Of a stretch of DNA of 64,000 bases, positions 31,922 to 40,902 are shown piece after piece (positions within the stretch are counted from its first letter, which is position 1; the number at the start of each line of letters is the position of its first letter). Below the pieces are notes generated by a model that ran no database searches, was not told the origin of the DNA, and was given only the letters and a program-made list of their open reading frames with translations. The stretch lies in assembly GCF_003725545.1 (NCBI RefSeq), contig NZ_RJLN01000017.1, forward strand, positions 17,593-81,592, written 5' to 3'. The DNA comes from Micromonospora solifontis (GTDB lineage Bacteria; Actinomycetota; Actinomycetes; Mycobacteriales; Micromonosporaceae). A program made the position numbers and the translations under genes.

Positions 31922-31927
31922 ACGCTA
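31922..31927 (-). promoter_or_regulatory. Leaderless -10 element for osmC
   Basis: On the minus strand TAGCGT ends 6 nt before the ATG at 31915. Confidence 0.5.
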
Positions 31928-32034
31928 TCCGAAAGCGGCCGGCACCGCACCGGCCGGACGCCTTGCGGTGCCTGTCACCGGCTGCCAGGTGTGTCATGAT
32001 TCGACGCAGGCCCGCGCACGCGGAAGGGTGGCCG

Positions 32035-32760
32035 ATGTCCCAGGATCTCCCCATCCCCAGGCAGGATCGGCCCGACGGCACCACGATCGTGGAGTGGGGC
32101 GACGCCGATCCGGCCCCGCCCGGCCGGCCCGGCCGCTCCGTGGCCGGCCTCGCCCGGGACCATCGCCTGCCGCCGGTGCTCGTCGGGCTCGGCGCGGTGG
32201 CCACGACCGCCTCCCTGGTCGGCGAGTGGCTGGTGATGACGGTGCCGAACGGCGGTCCGGACGGCAACACCCCCATCCGGGTGCCCGTCGGGGTCGCGGA
32301 CGTCGGCGGCTTCGGGGTCGGCTACCTGGTGGGCCTGCTCGGCCTGGCCGTCGCGGTGGCGCTGGCGCTGCGCGGCACCGCCGCCGCCCGGCAGAACGCC
32401 CGGGTGGCCGGCCTCGGTCTCGCCGCGGCGGTGCTGGCGCTGCTGACCGCCGCCGCTTTCTCGCTGGACGACTCCGGCCGGCGCACCCTCTTCTACTCGT
32501 CGGAGGACGGGTTCCGGGTCGACTACGGGCGCGGCCTGGTGAGTGCCTTCGCGGCCGTGGCGTTGCTCGCCGGCGCCTGCTACCTGTCCGGCCGGGCGGT
32601 CCAGCCGGCGGCGGAACCGGACGGCGAGCCCGGCACGGCGGAGAGCGGACGTCCGGCGCCCAGCCGGCGGCGGTCCCGGGAGGACGAGCTGCCGCCCGCG
32701 CCGGCCGACCTGACGGTGACCCCCACGGTGCCGTTCGCCCGGCCCGATCAGCCGCGCTGA
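32035..32760 (+). CDS. Four-span membrane protein of unknown function
   Basis: The protein of 241 aa has four predicted membrane segments (about 48-68, 90-113, 124-146 and 172-192) between a polar N-terminus with IVEWGDADPAPPGRPGR and a long, charged, proline-rich C-terminal tail (about 195-241). No enzymatic motif is visible and I do not recognise the family. The ATG has GGAAGGGTGG upstream. It is divergent from osmC, with a 119-nt gap. Confidence 0.75.
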   Translation: MSQDLPIPRQDRPDGTTIVEWGDADPAPPGRPGRSVAGLARDHRLPPVLVGLGAVATTASLVGEWLVMTVPNGGPDGNTPIRVPVGVADVGGFGVGYLVGLLGLAVAVALALRGTAAARQNARVAGLGLAAAVLALLTAAAFSLDDSGRRTLFYSSEDGFRVDYGRGLVSAFAAVALLAGACYLSGRAVQPAAEPDGEPGTAESGRPAPSRRRSREDELPPAPADLTVTPTVPFARPDQPR

Positions 32761-32925
32761 CCTGCTCGCTCCGACACCGGGCGGTCGCCACGGATTGGTG
32801 TCCGATTCGCCGAAAAGCCATGGTTGCGGCCGGTTCTGCGAGATACGGTTGCTGCCCGCCGTTCGTGGGCCCAGGCACCGAGGACCAGGGCGGCCGGCGC
32901 AACGGCGGCGGGCGAAGGAGGAACC

Positions 32926-33747
32926 ATGACCCGCCCGGGACTGCCCAAGCTGATCGCCACCGACCTGGACGGCACGCTCGTCCGCAGCGACGACACCGTC
33001 TCCGCGTACACCCATGAGGTGCTCGACCGGGTACGGTCCGCCGGTATTCCGGTGGTCGGCGCGACCGGACGGGGCCCGCGCCTGACCGAGCTGACCCGCA
33101 ACGACATCCGCGCCGCCGACTTCCTGGTGATGGCCGGCGGCGGCCGGGTGGTCGACCAGAGCGACCCGGAGGGGCCGCTGGTGCTGCGGGACGAACGGCT
33201 CTCCGGCCAGGTGCTGGCCCGGCTGCTCGCCGACCTGGAGGCCGCGGTCGGCCCGCTGACCGTGATGGTGGAGGCGTCGGACGAGCACGACGCGCCGCTT
33301 TGGGGCGACTACCACGCGAGCTGGCCGTACCAGGACCGGTTCGAGGCCCGCAGCCGCGAGGAGTGCCTCTCCTGCGACGTGCTCAAGGCGTTCGCCCGGA
33401 CCGCCGACCACCACGTCGACGAGCTGCTGGCGGTGGCCCGCACGATCGTCCCGCCGGAGCTGGCCACGCTCACTCAGGCCGGCCTCGGCTTCATCGAGAT
33501 CTGCCCGCCCGGGGTGGACAAGTCCACCGGCCTCGCGGTGGTCGCGGAGCGGCTCGGGGTCGACCCGGCGGAGGTGCTGGTCTTCGGCGACCAGCCCAAC
33601 GACCTGCCGATGTTCGGCTGGGCGGGCTGGGCGCGGGTGGCGGTGGCCAATGCCCACCCGGCGGTCCGGGCGGCCGCCGACGAGATCACCCTGCGCAACG
33701 ACGACGACGGCGTCGCGGTCTACCTGGACCGGCTACTCTCCCGGTGA
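32926..33747 (+). CDS. HAD-superfamily phosphatase (Cof-like), first copy
   Basis: The protein of 273 aa is a HAD hydrolase with a C2-type cap. Motif I is IATDLDGTLVRSDD (nucleophile Asp near 12), motif II GATGRGPR, motif III the Lys in GVDKSTGL (near 197) and motif IV FGDQPNDLPMF (near 220). The family removes phosphate from sugar phosphates, nucleotides or flavin intermediates. The ATG has AAGGAGG 5 nt upstream. It overlaps the next HAD gene by one base (TGATG), so the two are made together. Confidence 0.92.
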   Translation: MTRPGLPKLIATDLDGTLVRSDDTVSAYTHEVLDRVRSAGIPVVGATGRGPRLTELTRNDIRAADFLVMAGGGRVVDQSDPEGPLVLRDERLSGQVLARLLADLEAAVGPLTVMVEASDEHDAPLWGDYHASWPYQDRFEARSREECLSCDVLKAFARTADHHVDELLAVARTIVPPELATLTQAGLGFIEICPPGVDKSTGLAVVAERLGVDPAEVLVFGDQPNDLPMFGWAGWARVAVANAHPAVRAAADEITLRNDDDGVAVYLDRLLSR

Positions 33748-34559
33748 TGGGAGATCCACCTCGCCTGATCGCCACGGACATCGACGGCACGCTCCTGCGG
33801 GACGACCGGACGGTGAGCCCGCGTACCACCGCCGTGCTGGCCCGGATCGCCGCGGCGGGCACGCCGGTCGTGCTGGTCACCGGCCGTCCGATCCGCTGGC
33901 TCCCGCTCGTGTACGAGCAGCTCGCCGCGCCGCTCCCGGCGATCTGCGCGAACGGCGCGGTGGTGTACGACCCGGTCGCCGACGAGGTGCTGCGGGCCGA
34001 TCCGCTCGCGCCCGACCTGCTGGCCGAGGTGGCCCGCCGGCTGCGCGCCGAGGTGCCCGGGGTGAGCTTCGCGGTGGAGATCGTGGACAGCCGGCAGATG
34101 CGGCACGAGTCGCACTACCCGCTGCGCTGGGACGCCGACCTCGACGCGATCCGGGCGGTCGAGTCCCCGGAGGAGCTGCTCGCCGCGCCCGCGGTGAAGC
34201 TGCTGGCCCGGGCGGGCGAGCAGGACCCGGACGCGTTCGTCCGGGTGGTCGCCGCCGCGCTGGAGGGGCTGGCCGAGGCCACCCACTCCTCGTACAGCGG
34301 GCTGGTGGAGATCTCCGCCGCCGGGGTGACCAAGGCGGCGGGCCTGGCCTGGTACGCCGCCCGGCTCGGCATCGACGAGCGGGACGTGCTGGCCTTCGGG
34401 GACATGCCGAACGACGTGCCGATGCTGACCTGGGCCGGCCGGGCGGTGGCGGTCGCCAACGCGCACCCGGCGGTGCGGGAGATCGCCGACGAGGTGACCG
34501 GGGCGAACCAGGAGGACGGCGTGGCCGCGTACCTGGAGCAGGTCTTCGGGGTGGCCTGA
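33747..34559 (+). CDS. HAD-superfamily phosphatase (Cof-like), second copy
   Basis: The protein of 270 aa is a second, similar HAD phosphatase: IATDIDGTLLRDDRTVSPRT (motif I), LVTGRPIRWLP (motif II), the Lys in AGVTKAAGL (motif III) and FGDMPNDVPMLTWAG (motif IV). The two tandem genes share parallel endings (VAVANAHPAVR) and look like an old duplication with diverged caps. Translation is coupled to the first copy by TGATG. Substrates are not predictable from the sequence. Confidence 0.93.
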   Translation: MGDPPRLIATDIDGTLLRDDRTVSPRTTAVLARIAAAGTPVVLVTGRPIRWLPLVYEQLAAPLPAICANGAVVYDPVADEVLRADPLAPDLLAEVARRLRAEVPGVSFAVEIVDSRQMRHESHYPLRWDADLDAIRAVESPEELLAAPAVKLLARAGEQDPDAFVRVVAAALEGLAEATHSSYSGLVEISAAGVTKAAGLAWYAARLGIDERDVLAFGDMPNDVPMLTWAGRAVAVANAHPAVREIADEVTGANQEDGVAAYLEQVFGVA

Positions 34560-34594
34560 CGGCCGGGACGCGGGGATGCGCCCCGGCCGCCGGA

Positions 34595-35176
34595 TCAGAG
34601 GTACTGGCCGGGGGCGTGGCCCTCGTTGGTCGGCGGCATGCCCGGCATGCCCGGCACCATCCCGCCCGGGCCGCTGGGCAGCGCCGCCCGGCCGGAGCGC
34701 ATCTGCTCGAGCTGCACGCGGGCGGCCATCTGCTGGGCGACCAGCGCGGCCTGGATGCCGTGGAACAGCCCCTCCAGCCAGCCGACCAACTGGGCGTGGG
34801 CGATCCGCAGCTCGCTCTCGCTGGGGGCCTTCTCCTCGGTGAAGGGCAGGGAGATCCGCTCCAGCTCCTCCCGCAGCTCGGGGGCGAGGCCCTCCTTCAG
34901 CTCCACGATCGACCGCTCGTGAATCTCCCGCATCCGGTGCCGGCTGGCGTCGTCGAGCGGGGCCGCCTTGACCTCCTCCAGCAGCTGCTTGATCATGCTG
35001 CCGATCCGCATCACCTTGGCCGGCTGCTCCACCAGGCGGGTCGGGTCCTCGCCCTGCCCCTCGTCGGTCTGCATCGTGCCGACCGGCCGCCCGTCCGGCC
35101 CGACCACCACCACCGTGCCGGGGATGCCGTCGTTGTCCTGCTCGTCGTTCTGTCCCGCGGAACGCGCTTCGGTCAT
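34595..35176 (-). CDS. bpa: Bacterial proteasome activator
   Basis: The protein of 193 aa is the ring-forming, ATP-independent 20S proteasome activator (Bpa/PafE). It has the four-helix core (about 45-150; RIGSMIKQLLEEVKAAPLDD, REIHERSIVELKEGL, HAQLVGWLEGLFHGIQAALV) and, at the extreme C-terminus, GQYL, the tail that docks in the proteasome alpha-ring and opens its gate. The presence of the intact tail suggests a working proteasome elsewhere in the genome. The ATG at 35176 starts MTEARSAGQ; a start 9 nt upstream is also possible. Confidence 0.93.
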   Translation of the reverse strand: MTEARSAGQNDEQDNDGIPGTVVVVGPDGRPVGTMQTDEGQGEDPTRLVEQPAKVMRIGSMIKQLLEEVKAAPLDDASRHRMREIHERSIVELKEGLAPELREELERISLPFTEEKAPSESELRIAHAQLVGWLEGLFHGIQAALVAQQMAARVQLEQMRSGRAALPSGPGGMVPGMPGMPPTNEGHAPGQYL

Positions 35177-35284
35177 GGCACCCATCTTTACCCAGCCCCC
35201 GCCACCCGCACGCGGCGGGACCGACGCGACGGGGTCGAACCACCCGGCCGGGCCACCCGCCCCGGCCCGGCGGGGCCGGCGCGC

Positions 35285-35290
35285 TACCGT
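35285..35290 (+). promoter_or_regulatory. Leaderless -10 element for alpha/beta hydrolase gene
   Basis: TACCGT ends 7 nt before the ATG at 35298. Confidence 0.5.
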
Positions 35291-35297
35291 CGCCGGC

Positions 35298-36125
35298 ATG
35301 CCCGCTGACCCGCGCGCCGTACTCACCCAGCCGTCCCCGCCGCCGGACGCCACGGTCGCCTACGGCGACCACCCGGACCAGCTTGCCGATCTGCGCCGAC
35401 CGGCCGGCGACGGTCCGCCCCGGCCGCTGGTCGTCGTGGTGCACGGCGGCTTTTGGAGGGCCGAGTACGACCGCGGCCACACCGGCCCGATGGCCGCCGC
35501 GCTGGCCGCGCTGGGCCATCCGGTCGCCCAGCTGGAGTACCGGCGTACCGGGCAGCCCGACGGCGGCTGGCCGAACACCCTCACCGACGTGCTCGCCGGG
35601 GTGGCCGCCCTGCCCGCGCTGGCCGCCGCCGCGCTGCCCGGCCGGGTGGCGCCCGGACCGCCGATCCTGGTCGGCCACTCGGCCGGCGGTCACCTGGCCC
35701 TGTACGCGGCCGCGCACGACCCGGCCGCGGTCGCTGGCGTGCTCGCCCTGGCTCCGGTCGCCGACCTGGCCGAGGCGTACCGGCTGGACCTGGACGGGGG
35801 CGCGGTGGCCGCGCTGCTCGGCGGCGGACCAACGGAGTTCCCTGACCGGTACGCGGCGGCCGATCCATCGGCATTGGTGCCGATCCGAGTACGTACGGTA
35901 GTCATGCATGGCCGATTGGATCAGCAGGTCCCCATCGGGATCAGCCGCTCGTGGGTGGCTGCCGCCCGGTCGACAGGCAGCCCGACCTCCCTGCTTGAGC
36001 TGCCAGAATGCGAGCATTTCGGGCTGATAGCACCGGACTCGGCGGCCTGGCCCCGGGTCGTGGCTGCGTTGCGGTCCCTACACGATGATCTTCCGCCCAT
36101 TGACGCAGCGTCGCGGAGCAGGTAG
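35298..36125 (+). CDS. Alpha/beta hydrolase (kynurenine formamidase/BD-FAE-like)
   Basis: The protein of 275 aa has the oxyanion motif VVVVHGGFWRAEYD (near 42), the nucleophile elbow LVGHSAGGHLALY (Ser near 126), the acid in MHGRLDQQVP (near 215) and the His in CEHFGLI (near 247), so the triad is complete. The HGGFW form is typical of esterases and of arylformamidases in tryptophan breakdown, but no other kyn gene is near, so the substrate is open. The start follows a TACCGT -10 box. It is divergent from bpa. Confidence 0.9.
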   Translation: MPADPRAVLTQPSPPPDATVAYGDHPDQLADLRRPAGDGPPRPLVVVVHGGFWRAEYDRGHTGPMAAALAALGHPVAQLEYRRTGQPDGGWPNTLTDVLAGVAALPALAAAALPGRVAPGPPILVGHSAGGHLALYAAAHDPAAVAGVLALAPVADLAEAYRLDLDGGAVAALLGGGPTEFPDRYAAADPSALVPIRVRTVVMHGRLDQQVPIGISRSWVAAARSTGSPTSLLELPECEHFGLIAPDSAAWPRVVAALRSLHDDLPPIDAASRSR

Positions 36126-36172
36126 AACGCCGAAGGGGCGTGCGCCCTGGCAGCCCTTACGGGAAGGAATCG

Positions 36173-37393
36173 GTGTCGCAGATGAACCGCAGGCGGGCAC
36201 TTCAACTGCTGGCCGCACTGGGTACCAGCGGACTGGCGGCGGGCTGCGGCTCCGACACCGACTCCGAGGACACGGCCAGCGCCGAGAGCCCGGTGAAGAT
36301 CGGCCTGATCGTCCCGAGCGTCGGGCCGAACAAGGCCATCGGTGACGAGATCACCAACGGCTTCCAGCTCTTCCTGAGCCTCAACAACCAGCAGCTCGGT
36401 GGCCACCCGGTGACGGTGGTCCAGGCCGAGGAGGGCGACAGCCCCAAGACCGGCCAGGCCGCGGTGGACCGGCTGGTCAAGGAGGACGTCCTCGCGCTCA
36501 CCGGCGTGGTCAGCCCCACCGTGATGTCCGGCATCCGGGACACCGTCGAGCAGGCCCGGGTGCCGCTGATCGGGTCCAACGCCTCACCGGCCAGCCTGCA
36601 GAGCGTCGTCTACATCTGGCGCACCTCGTACGTGCTCGACGAGCCCGGCGAGGCGCTCGGCGGGTACCTGCGGCAGATGGGCGTCTCCGGCCGCATCGCG
36701 ATCTTCGCCCCGCAGGGTGTGGGCAGCCGGGACGTCATCGACGGCTTCCGGCGCGGCTACGAGCAGGAGGGCCGCCGGCTCACCGAGGACCCGGTGCTGA
36801 CCACCGACAACGCCAACCCGGGCAAGGCGGCGTTCAGCGGGGCGATCACCAAGGCGCTGGGCAAGCGGCCCGACGCGGTCTTCTGCAACTACACCGGCAC
36901 CGCCGCGGTGCAGTTCATCAAGCAGCTCTACGACCAGGGCTACGAGGGCAAGGTCTACGCCCCCGGCTTCCTCACCGAGGGCACCGTGCTGTCCCAGCTC
37001 GACGACGGGGAGAACGGGGAGCAGCGCACGCGCATCCTCAAGCAGGGGATCGAGACCGCCCTGAACTACTCCCCCGACCTGAACAACAACGCCAACCGGG
37101 TGTTCGCCTCGGCGTACCGGAAGACCTACGGCGCCTCCCCGACCACCTACGCGATGGCCTCGTACGACGCCGCCCAGGTGCTCGACAAGGCCATCCGGCT
37201 GGTCGGGGCGTCCCCGACCCCGCAGGCGGTCAACCTGGCGCTCGGCAAGATCGGCCAGATCGACAGCCCGCGCGGCGCCTGGCAGTTCAACCAGCCGCGC
37301 ACCCCGCAGCAGAAGTGGTACCTGCGCCGGGTCATGCTCGACGGCCGGCTGCTGTCCAACGTCGTCGTCAACGAGCTGGCCACGCTGGGCTGA
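36173..37393 (+). CDS. Branched-chain amino acid ABC transporter substrate-binding lipoprotein
   Basis: The protein of 406 aa has a lipoprotein signal (RRRALQLLAALGTSGLAAGC, Cys near 24) and a type I periplasmic-binding fold (about 40-400) of the LivJ/Peripla_BP_6 family: VKIGLIVPSVGPNKAIGDEI, VDRLVKEDVLALTGVVSPTV and SYDAAQVLDKAIRL. No permease or ATPase gene is adjacent, so it is an orphan receptor or serves a distant transporter. The GTG at 36173 has GGAAGG 5 nt upstream; ATG 36182 would also leave a full signal peptide. A strong terminator follows. Confidence 0.9.
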   Translation: MSQMNRRRALQLLAALGTSGLAAGCGSDTDSEDTASAESPVKIGLIVPSVGPNKAIGDEITNGFQLFLSLNNQQLGGHPVTVVQAEEGDSPKTGQAAVDRLVKEDVLALTGVVSPTVMSGIRDTVEQARVPLIGSNASPASLQSVVYIWRTSYVLDEPGEALGGYLRQMGVSGRIAIFAPQGVGSRDVIDGFRRGYEQEGRRLTEDPVLTTDNANPGKAAFSGAITKALGKRPDAVFCNYTGTAAVQFIKQLYDQGYEGKVYAPGFLTEGTVLSQLDDGENGEQRTRILKQGIETALNYSPDLNNNANRVFASAYRKTYGASPTTYAMASYDAAQVLDKAIRLVGASPTPQAVNLALGKIGQIDSPRGAWQFNQPRTPQQKWYLRRVMLDGRLLSNVVVNELATLG

Positions 37394-37410
37394 GCCCTTT
37401 CCGTACGCCG

Positions 37411-37444
37411 AACGGGCGGCCTCCCCACCGGGAGGCCGCCCGTT
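37411..37444. terminator. Bidirectional hairpin terminator
   Basis: AACGGGCGGCCTCCC at 37411 pairs perfectly with GGGAGGCCGCCCGTT at 37430 over a 4-nt loop. It lies between two convergent genes. Confidence 0.85.
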
Positions 37445-37466
37445 CCGTGTCCGGGTGCGGGGACGG

Positions 37467-38297
37467 TCAGTGCCGCAGCTCGGCGATGCAGCACTTCACG
37501 CTGCCGCCGCCCTTCTTCAACTCGGCCAGCTCCACCGGGACCGGGGTGTAACCCGCCGCCTTGAGCTTGCCGGCCAGCCGGGTCGCCTCGCTGTTCAGCA
37601 CCACGTTCAGGCCGTCGCTGACCAGGTTCAGGCCGAACGCCAGCGCGTCCTCGTCGTCGGCGAGCACCGCGTCCGGGAACAGCTGGGCGAGGACCTTCTG
37701 GCTGGCCGCGGAGAAGGCGCCCGGGTAGTAGACGATGTTCTCGTCGTCGATCGAGGCGAGGGCCACGTCCAGGTGGTAGAAGCGCGGATCGACCAGGCGC
37801 AGCGAGACCACCGGCCGGCTGAGCGCCTCCTGCGCCTCGGCGTGCCCGGCCAGCTCGGTCCGGAAGCCGTGACCGGCGAGGATCAGCCCGCCGTGCGCGT
37901 CCGGCAGGTACGCGAAGTCACCCTCGCCCTCGTTGGTCTCGCTCGGGGCGATGAACCGCCAGCCGTGCTCCTCGTAGAAGGCCCGGTGCGCGGCGGCCTC
38001 GGCGGCCCGCTGCTCGTGCTTGAACTGGGCGCCGTAGACCGTTCCGTCCACCACGAAGGCGCCGTTGGCGGCGAAGACCATGTCCGGCAGCCCGCGCTCG
38101 GGGGTCAGCAGGTGCACCTCGTGACCGAGGCCGAGGAGCGTCTCCCGCAGGCGGTCCCACTGCTTGACCGCCAGCTCCGCGTCGACCGGCGCGGTCACGT
38201 CCATCCACGGGTTGATCGCGTACTCGACCGCGAAGTGCTCGGGCGAGCACATGAGATATGTCCGCTTTCGCGGGACTCGCTGCTGGTTCACGGTCAC
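37467..38297 (-). CDS. ddaH: Dimethylarginine dimethylaminohydrolase
   Basis: The protein of 276 aa belongs to the guanidino-modifying superfamily. Landmarks are YLMCSPEHFAVEYAINPWMD at the N-terminus, LPDMVFAANGAFVVDG, the catalytic His in RFYHLDVALA (near 165) and the terminal Cys in GGGSVKCCIAELRH. It would convert methylated arginine to citrulline and amine, or act on a related substrate. The GTG start was placed before TVNQQRVPRKRTYLMC; reading further upstream is possible but crosses the promoter region. It is divergent from an Lrp-type gene over about 60 nt, a common regulator-target arrangement. Confidence 0.9.
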   Translation of the reverse strand: MTVNQQRVPRKRTYLMCSPEHFAVEYAINPWMDVTAPVDAELAVKQWDRLRETLLGLGHEVHLLTPERGLPDMVFAANGAFVVDGTVYGAQFKHEQRAAEAAAHRAFYEEHGWRFIAPSETNEGEGDFAYLPDAHGGLILAGHGFRTELAGHAEAQEALSRPVVSLRLVDPRFYHLDVALASIDDENIVYYPGAFSAASQKVLAQLFPDAVLADDEDALAFGLNLVSDGLNVVLNSEATRLAGKLKAAGYTPVPVELAELKKGGGSVKCCIAELRH

Positions 38298-38359
38298 CAA
38301 GAGTAGGTACGGTACAACTTTGGTAACAGCCACAACCATTGCTTCCCAGAGGCGGAACG

Positions 38360-38818
38360 TTGCAGATCGACGCGGTTGACCAGCGAATCATTGCGTTACT
38401 TGTGGCGGATGCCCGCGCCTCGTACGCGGACATCGGCACCCGGGTGTCACTCTCCGCCCCCGCGGTCAAGCGGCGGGTCGACCGACTCCGATCCGCTGGG
38501 GTCATCCGGGGCTTCACCGCGGTGGTCGACCCGGCCGCCGTCGGCTGGACCACCGAGGCGTTCGTCGAGCTGTTCTGCGCCGGCCGGACCACCCCGGCGC
38601 AGATCGGGGCGGCCGCGCGCCGGCACCCCGAGGTGGTCGGCGCGTACACCGTCTCCGGCGAGGCGGACGCGCTGGTGCACCTGCGGGCCGCCGACATCGC
38701 CCACCTAGAGGAGGCGCTGGAGCGGCTCCGGGCCGAGTCGTTCGTCACCTCGTCCCGGAGCACCATCGTGCTGTCCCGGCTCGTCGAATCCCCGGGGGTC
38801 GGGCCCTCCGGCGGGTGA
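38360..38818 (+). CDS. Lrp/AsnC family transcriptional regulator
   Basis: The protein of 152 aa has an N-terminal HTH (about 3-55; DAVDQRIIALLVADARASYA then SLSAPAVKRRVDRL) and a C-terminal RAM ligand-binding domain (about 65-140; AFVELFCAGRTTPAQIG, GAYTVSGEADALVHL). Lrp/AsnC proteins respond to amino acids. Its divergence from ddaH suggests that it controls that gene and senses an arginine-related ligand; this is inferred. The TTG at 38360 has GAGGCGG 5 nt upstream; a TTG at 38339 is a weaker alternative. Confidence 0.9.
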   Translation: MQIDAVDQRIIALLVADARASYADIGTRVSLSAPAVKRRVDRLRSAGVIRGFTAVVDPAAVGWTTEAFVELFCAGRTTPAQIGAAARRHPEVVGAYTVSGEADALVHLRAADIAHLEEALERLRAESFVTSSRSTIVLSRLVESPGVGPSGG

Positions 38819-38904
38819 CCGGGCAGGGTCCGCACCGGTGGTCGGCCGCCGGACGGAGCGGCCCGCCGGGAACCGGCGCGCACCGGTCCGCGTCGTAACC
38901 GGAC

Positions 38905-40770
38905 ATGAGACCGGTAACCGCCATCGCCGGCGCCGGCGGCCTGCTCGCGCTGACCCTGCTCGCCGGGAGCGCCATCGCCACCGCCCCGACCGGATCCGCG
39001 CCGGCCGCTCCCGCGCCGCCGCGACCCGCCGCGCTCCGCCTCGTCGGGTACGACTCCTGCGCCGAGGCGCTGGCCGGGCTGCGGGCGGCCGCCACCGCCG
39101 CCGTCGGGCCGTGGGGCTTCGGAGCGGGTTGGCACCCCAACGCCCGGGGTGACGTCGCGCTGTTGGGGGAGGCGGTGCCGAAGACCGCGTCGGCGGCACC
39201 GGACCACTCCAGCACCAACAACCACGAGCCGGGCGCGGACGAGCCGGACCTGGTCAAGACCGACGGGCGGCGGATCGTCACCGTCAGCCGCGGGGTGCTG
39301 CGGGTGGTGGACCCGGCGACCCGACGGGAGACCGGCCGGATCGACCTCGCCGGGCGGGAGCGGGACCGGTGGTGGCCCGACAACCAGCTGCTGCTCCACG
39401 GCGACCGGGCGCTGGTGCTGGTCCGGTCGGCCGCACCGGTGCCCGGTCCCGCCATCGAGCGGAAGGCCGGGCCCACCGGGTCGCGCCTGCTCCTGGTCGA
39501 CCTCGCCGGGCCGCCGGCGGTCGTCGGGACGTACCGGATCGAGGGCGGCCTGCTGGACGCCCGGCTGACCGGGTCGACCGCGCGGGTGGTCGTCCGCTCC
39601 GCGCCGCAACTCTCCTTCCCGTACGCCGAGCGGAGCACCGACGCCGCGCGGACCGCGACCAACCGGGCGGTGATCACCCGGGCGGGCCTGGACGCCTGGC
39701 TGCCCCGGTACGAGTGGACGGCCGGCGGCGAGCGCCACACCGGCCGGATGGGCTGCGACCGGCTGAGCCGGCCGGCGGGCTCGACCGGCACCTCCCTGCT
39801 GACCGTGCTCAGCTTCGACCTCGGCACCGGCCGGCTCGGCGACGGCGACCCGATCAGCGTCGCCTCCGACGCCGACCTGGTGTACGGCACGCCCGGCAGC
39901 CTCTACCTGGCCGGCATCGCCGGACCCGGGCCACGGCGGTGGGAGCGGCCGTGGCGACCCGAGGCCACCCGGACCGAGATCTACCAGTTCGACACGAGCG
40001 GGGCGGGCCGCCCCCGGTACGTCGCCGCCGGCAGCGTGCCCGGCGTACCCGTCAACCAGTACGCGCTCTCCGAGTGGCAGGGGCACCTGCGGGTGGCCAC
40101 CACCCGGGAGGACGCCCGCCGCACCACCACCGAGTCGGCCGTCCACGTGCTGGCCCGGCAGGGCGACCGGCTGACGGAGTCCGGCGTGGTCACCGGCCTG
40201 GGCCGGGGCGAGCGGATCTACTCGGTGCGCTTCCTCGGCGGCACCGGTTACGTGGTGACCTTCCGGCAGACCGACCCGCTCTACGCCCTGGACCTGACCG
40301 ATCCGGCGGCGCCCCGGGTCACCGGCGAACTGAAGATCACCGGGTATTCGGCGTACCTGCACCCGGTGCCGGGCGACCGGCTGCTCGGGGTCGGGCAGGA
40401 GGCCGACCGCCGGGGCCGGCGGCAGGGCCTCCAGGTCTCCCTCTTCGACGTGCACGACCCGGCCCACCCCACCCGCCTGGCCCGCTACCACGTACCCGGC
40501 GACAACTCGGCCGTCGAGTACGACCCGCACGCGTTCCTGTTCGAGCCGGCGACCGGGCTGGTGGCGCTGCCCCTGGGCACCGGTTCGATCCGGCTGCTCA
40601 CCGTCACCGACCGGGCCATCACCGAGGTGGGCACCGTCACCCACGCGCCAACCGCCCCGAGCCTCCGGTCCCTGCTGGTGGGCGGTGAGCTCTGGACCGT
40701 GTCGGAGTCCGGGCTTCGGGTCAGCGACCCGACCACGGCACGCAGTCTCGACTGGGTGCCCCTGACCTGA
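38905..40770 (+). CDS. Secreted beta-propeller domain protein (PF09826-like)
   Basis: The protein of 621 aa has a signal peptide (about 1-27, ending IATAPTGSA) and then a long beta-propeller with the family signature STNNHEPGADEPDLVKTDGR (near 95). Repeated strands (GRRIVTVSRGVLRVVDPATR, LGRGERIYSVRFLGGTGYVV, GDNSAVEYDPHAFLFEPATG) support a multi-blade fold. The family is found in archaea and actinobacteria as secreted proteins of unknown function. The ATG is supported by the signal sequence. The gene is not clearly part of an operon. A MerR-like operator follows before the next gene. Confidence 0.88.
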   Translation: MRPVTAIAGAGGLLALTLLAGSAIATAPTGSAPAAPAPPRPAALRLVGYDSCAEALAGLRAAATAAVGPWGFGAGWHPNARGDVALLGEAVPKTASAAPDHSSTNNHEPGADEPDLVKTDGRRIVTVSRGVLRVVDPATRRETGRIDLAGRERDRWWPDNQLLLHGDRALVLVRSAAPVPGPAIERKAGPTGSRLLLVDLAGPPAVVGTYRIEGGLLDARLTGSTARVVVRSAPQLSFPYAERSTDAARTATNRAVITRAGLDAWLPRYEWTAGGERHTGRMGCDRLSRPAGSTGTSLLTVLSFDLGTGRLGDGDPISVASDADLVYGTPGSLYLAGIAGPGPRRWERPWRPEATRTEIYQFDTSGAGRPRYVAAGSVPGVPVNQYALSEWQGHLRVATTREDARRTTTESAVHVLARQGDRLTESGVVTGLGRGERIYSVRFLGGTGYVVTFRQTDPLYALDLTDPAAPRVTGELKITGYSAYLHPVPGDRLLGVGQEADRRGRRQGLQVSLFDVHDPAHPTRLARYHVPGDNSAVEYDPHAFLFEPATGLVALPLGTGSIRLLTVTDRAITEVGTVTHAPTAPSLRSLLVGGELWTVSESGLRVSDPTTARSLDWVPLT

Positions 40771-40846
40771 CACCACCCTCCCCCGGCGGGTGGGGCCGGA
40801 CGGGTGGATCCGGTCCCACCCGCCGTCCCACCTCCGTCGGGAGTTG

Positions 40847-40866
40847 ACCTCAACCGCGGTTCAGGT
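40847..40866. promoter_or_regulatory. MerR/SoxR-like operator
   Basis: ACCTCAACCG and CGGTTCAGGT form a 20-bp palindrome with one mismatched pair. TTGACC, a possible -35, begins at 40844 and overlaps it, as in MerR-family promoters. It is 37 nt upstream of the oxidoreductase start. Confidence 0.5.
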
Positions 40867-40902
40867 TGTTGGCCGGACCCCAGGCGTCGGGAGGAGGACA
40901 GG

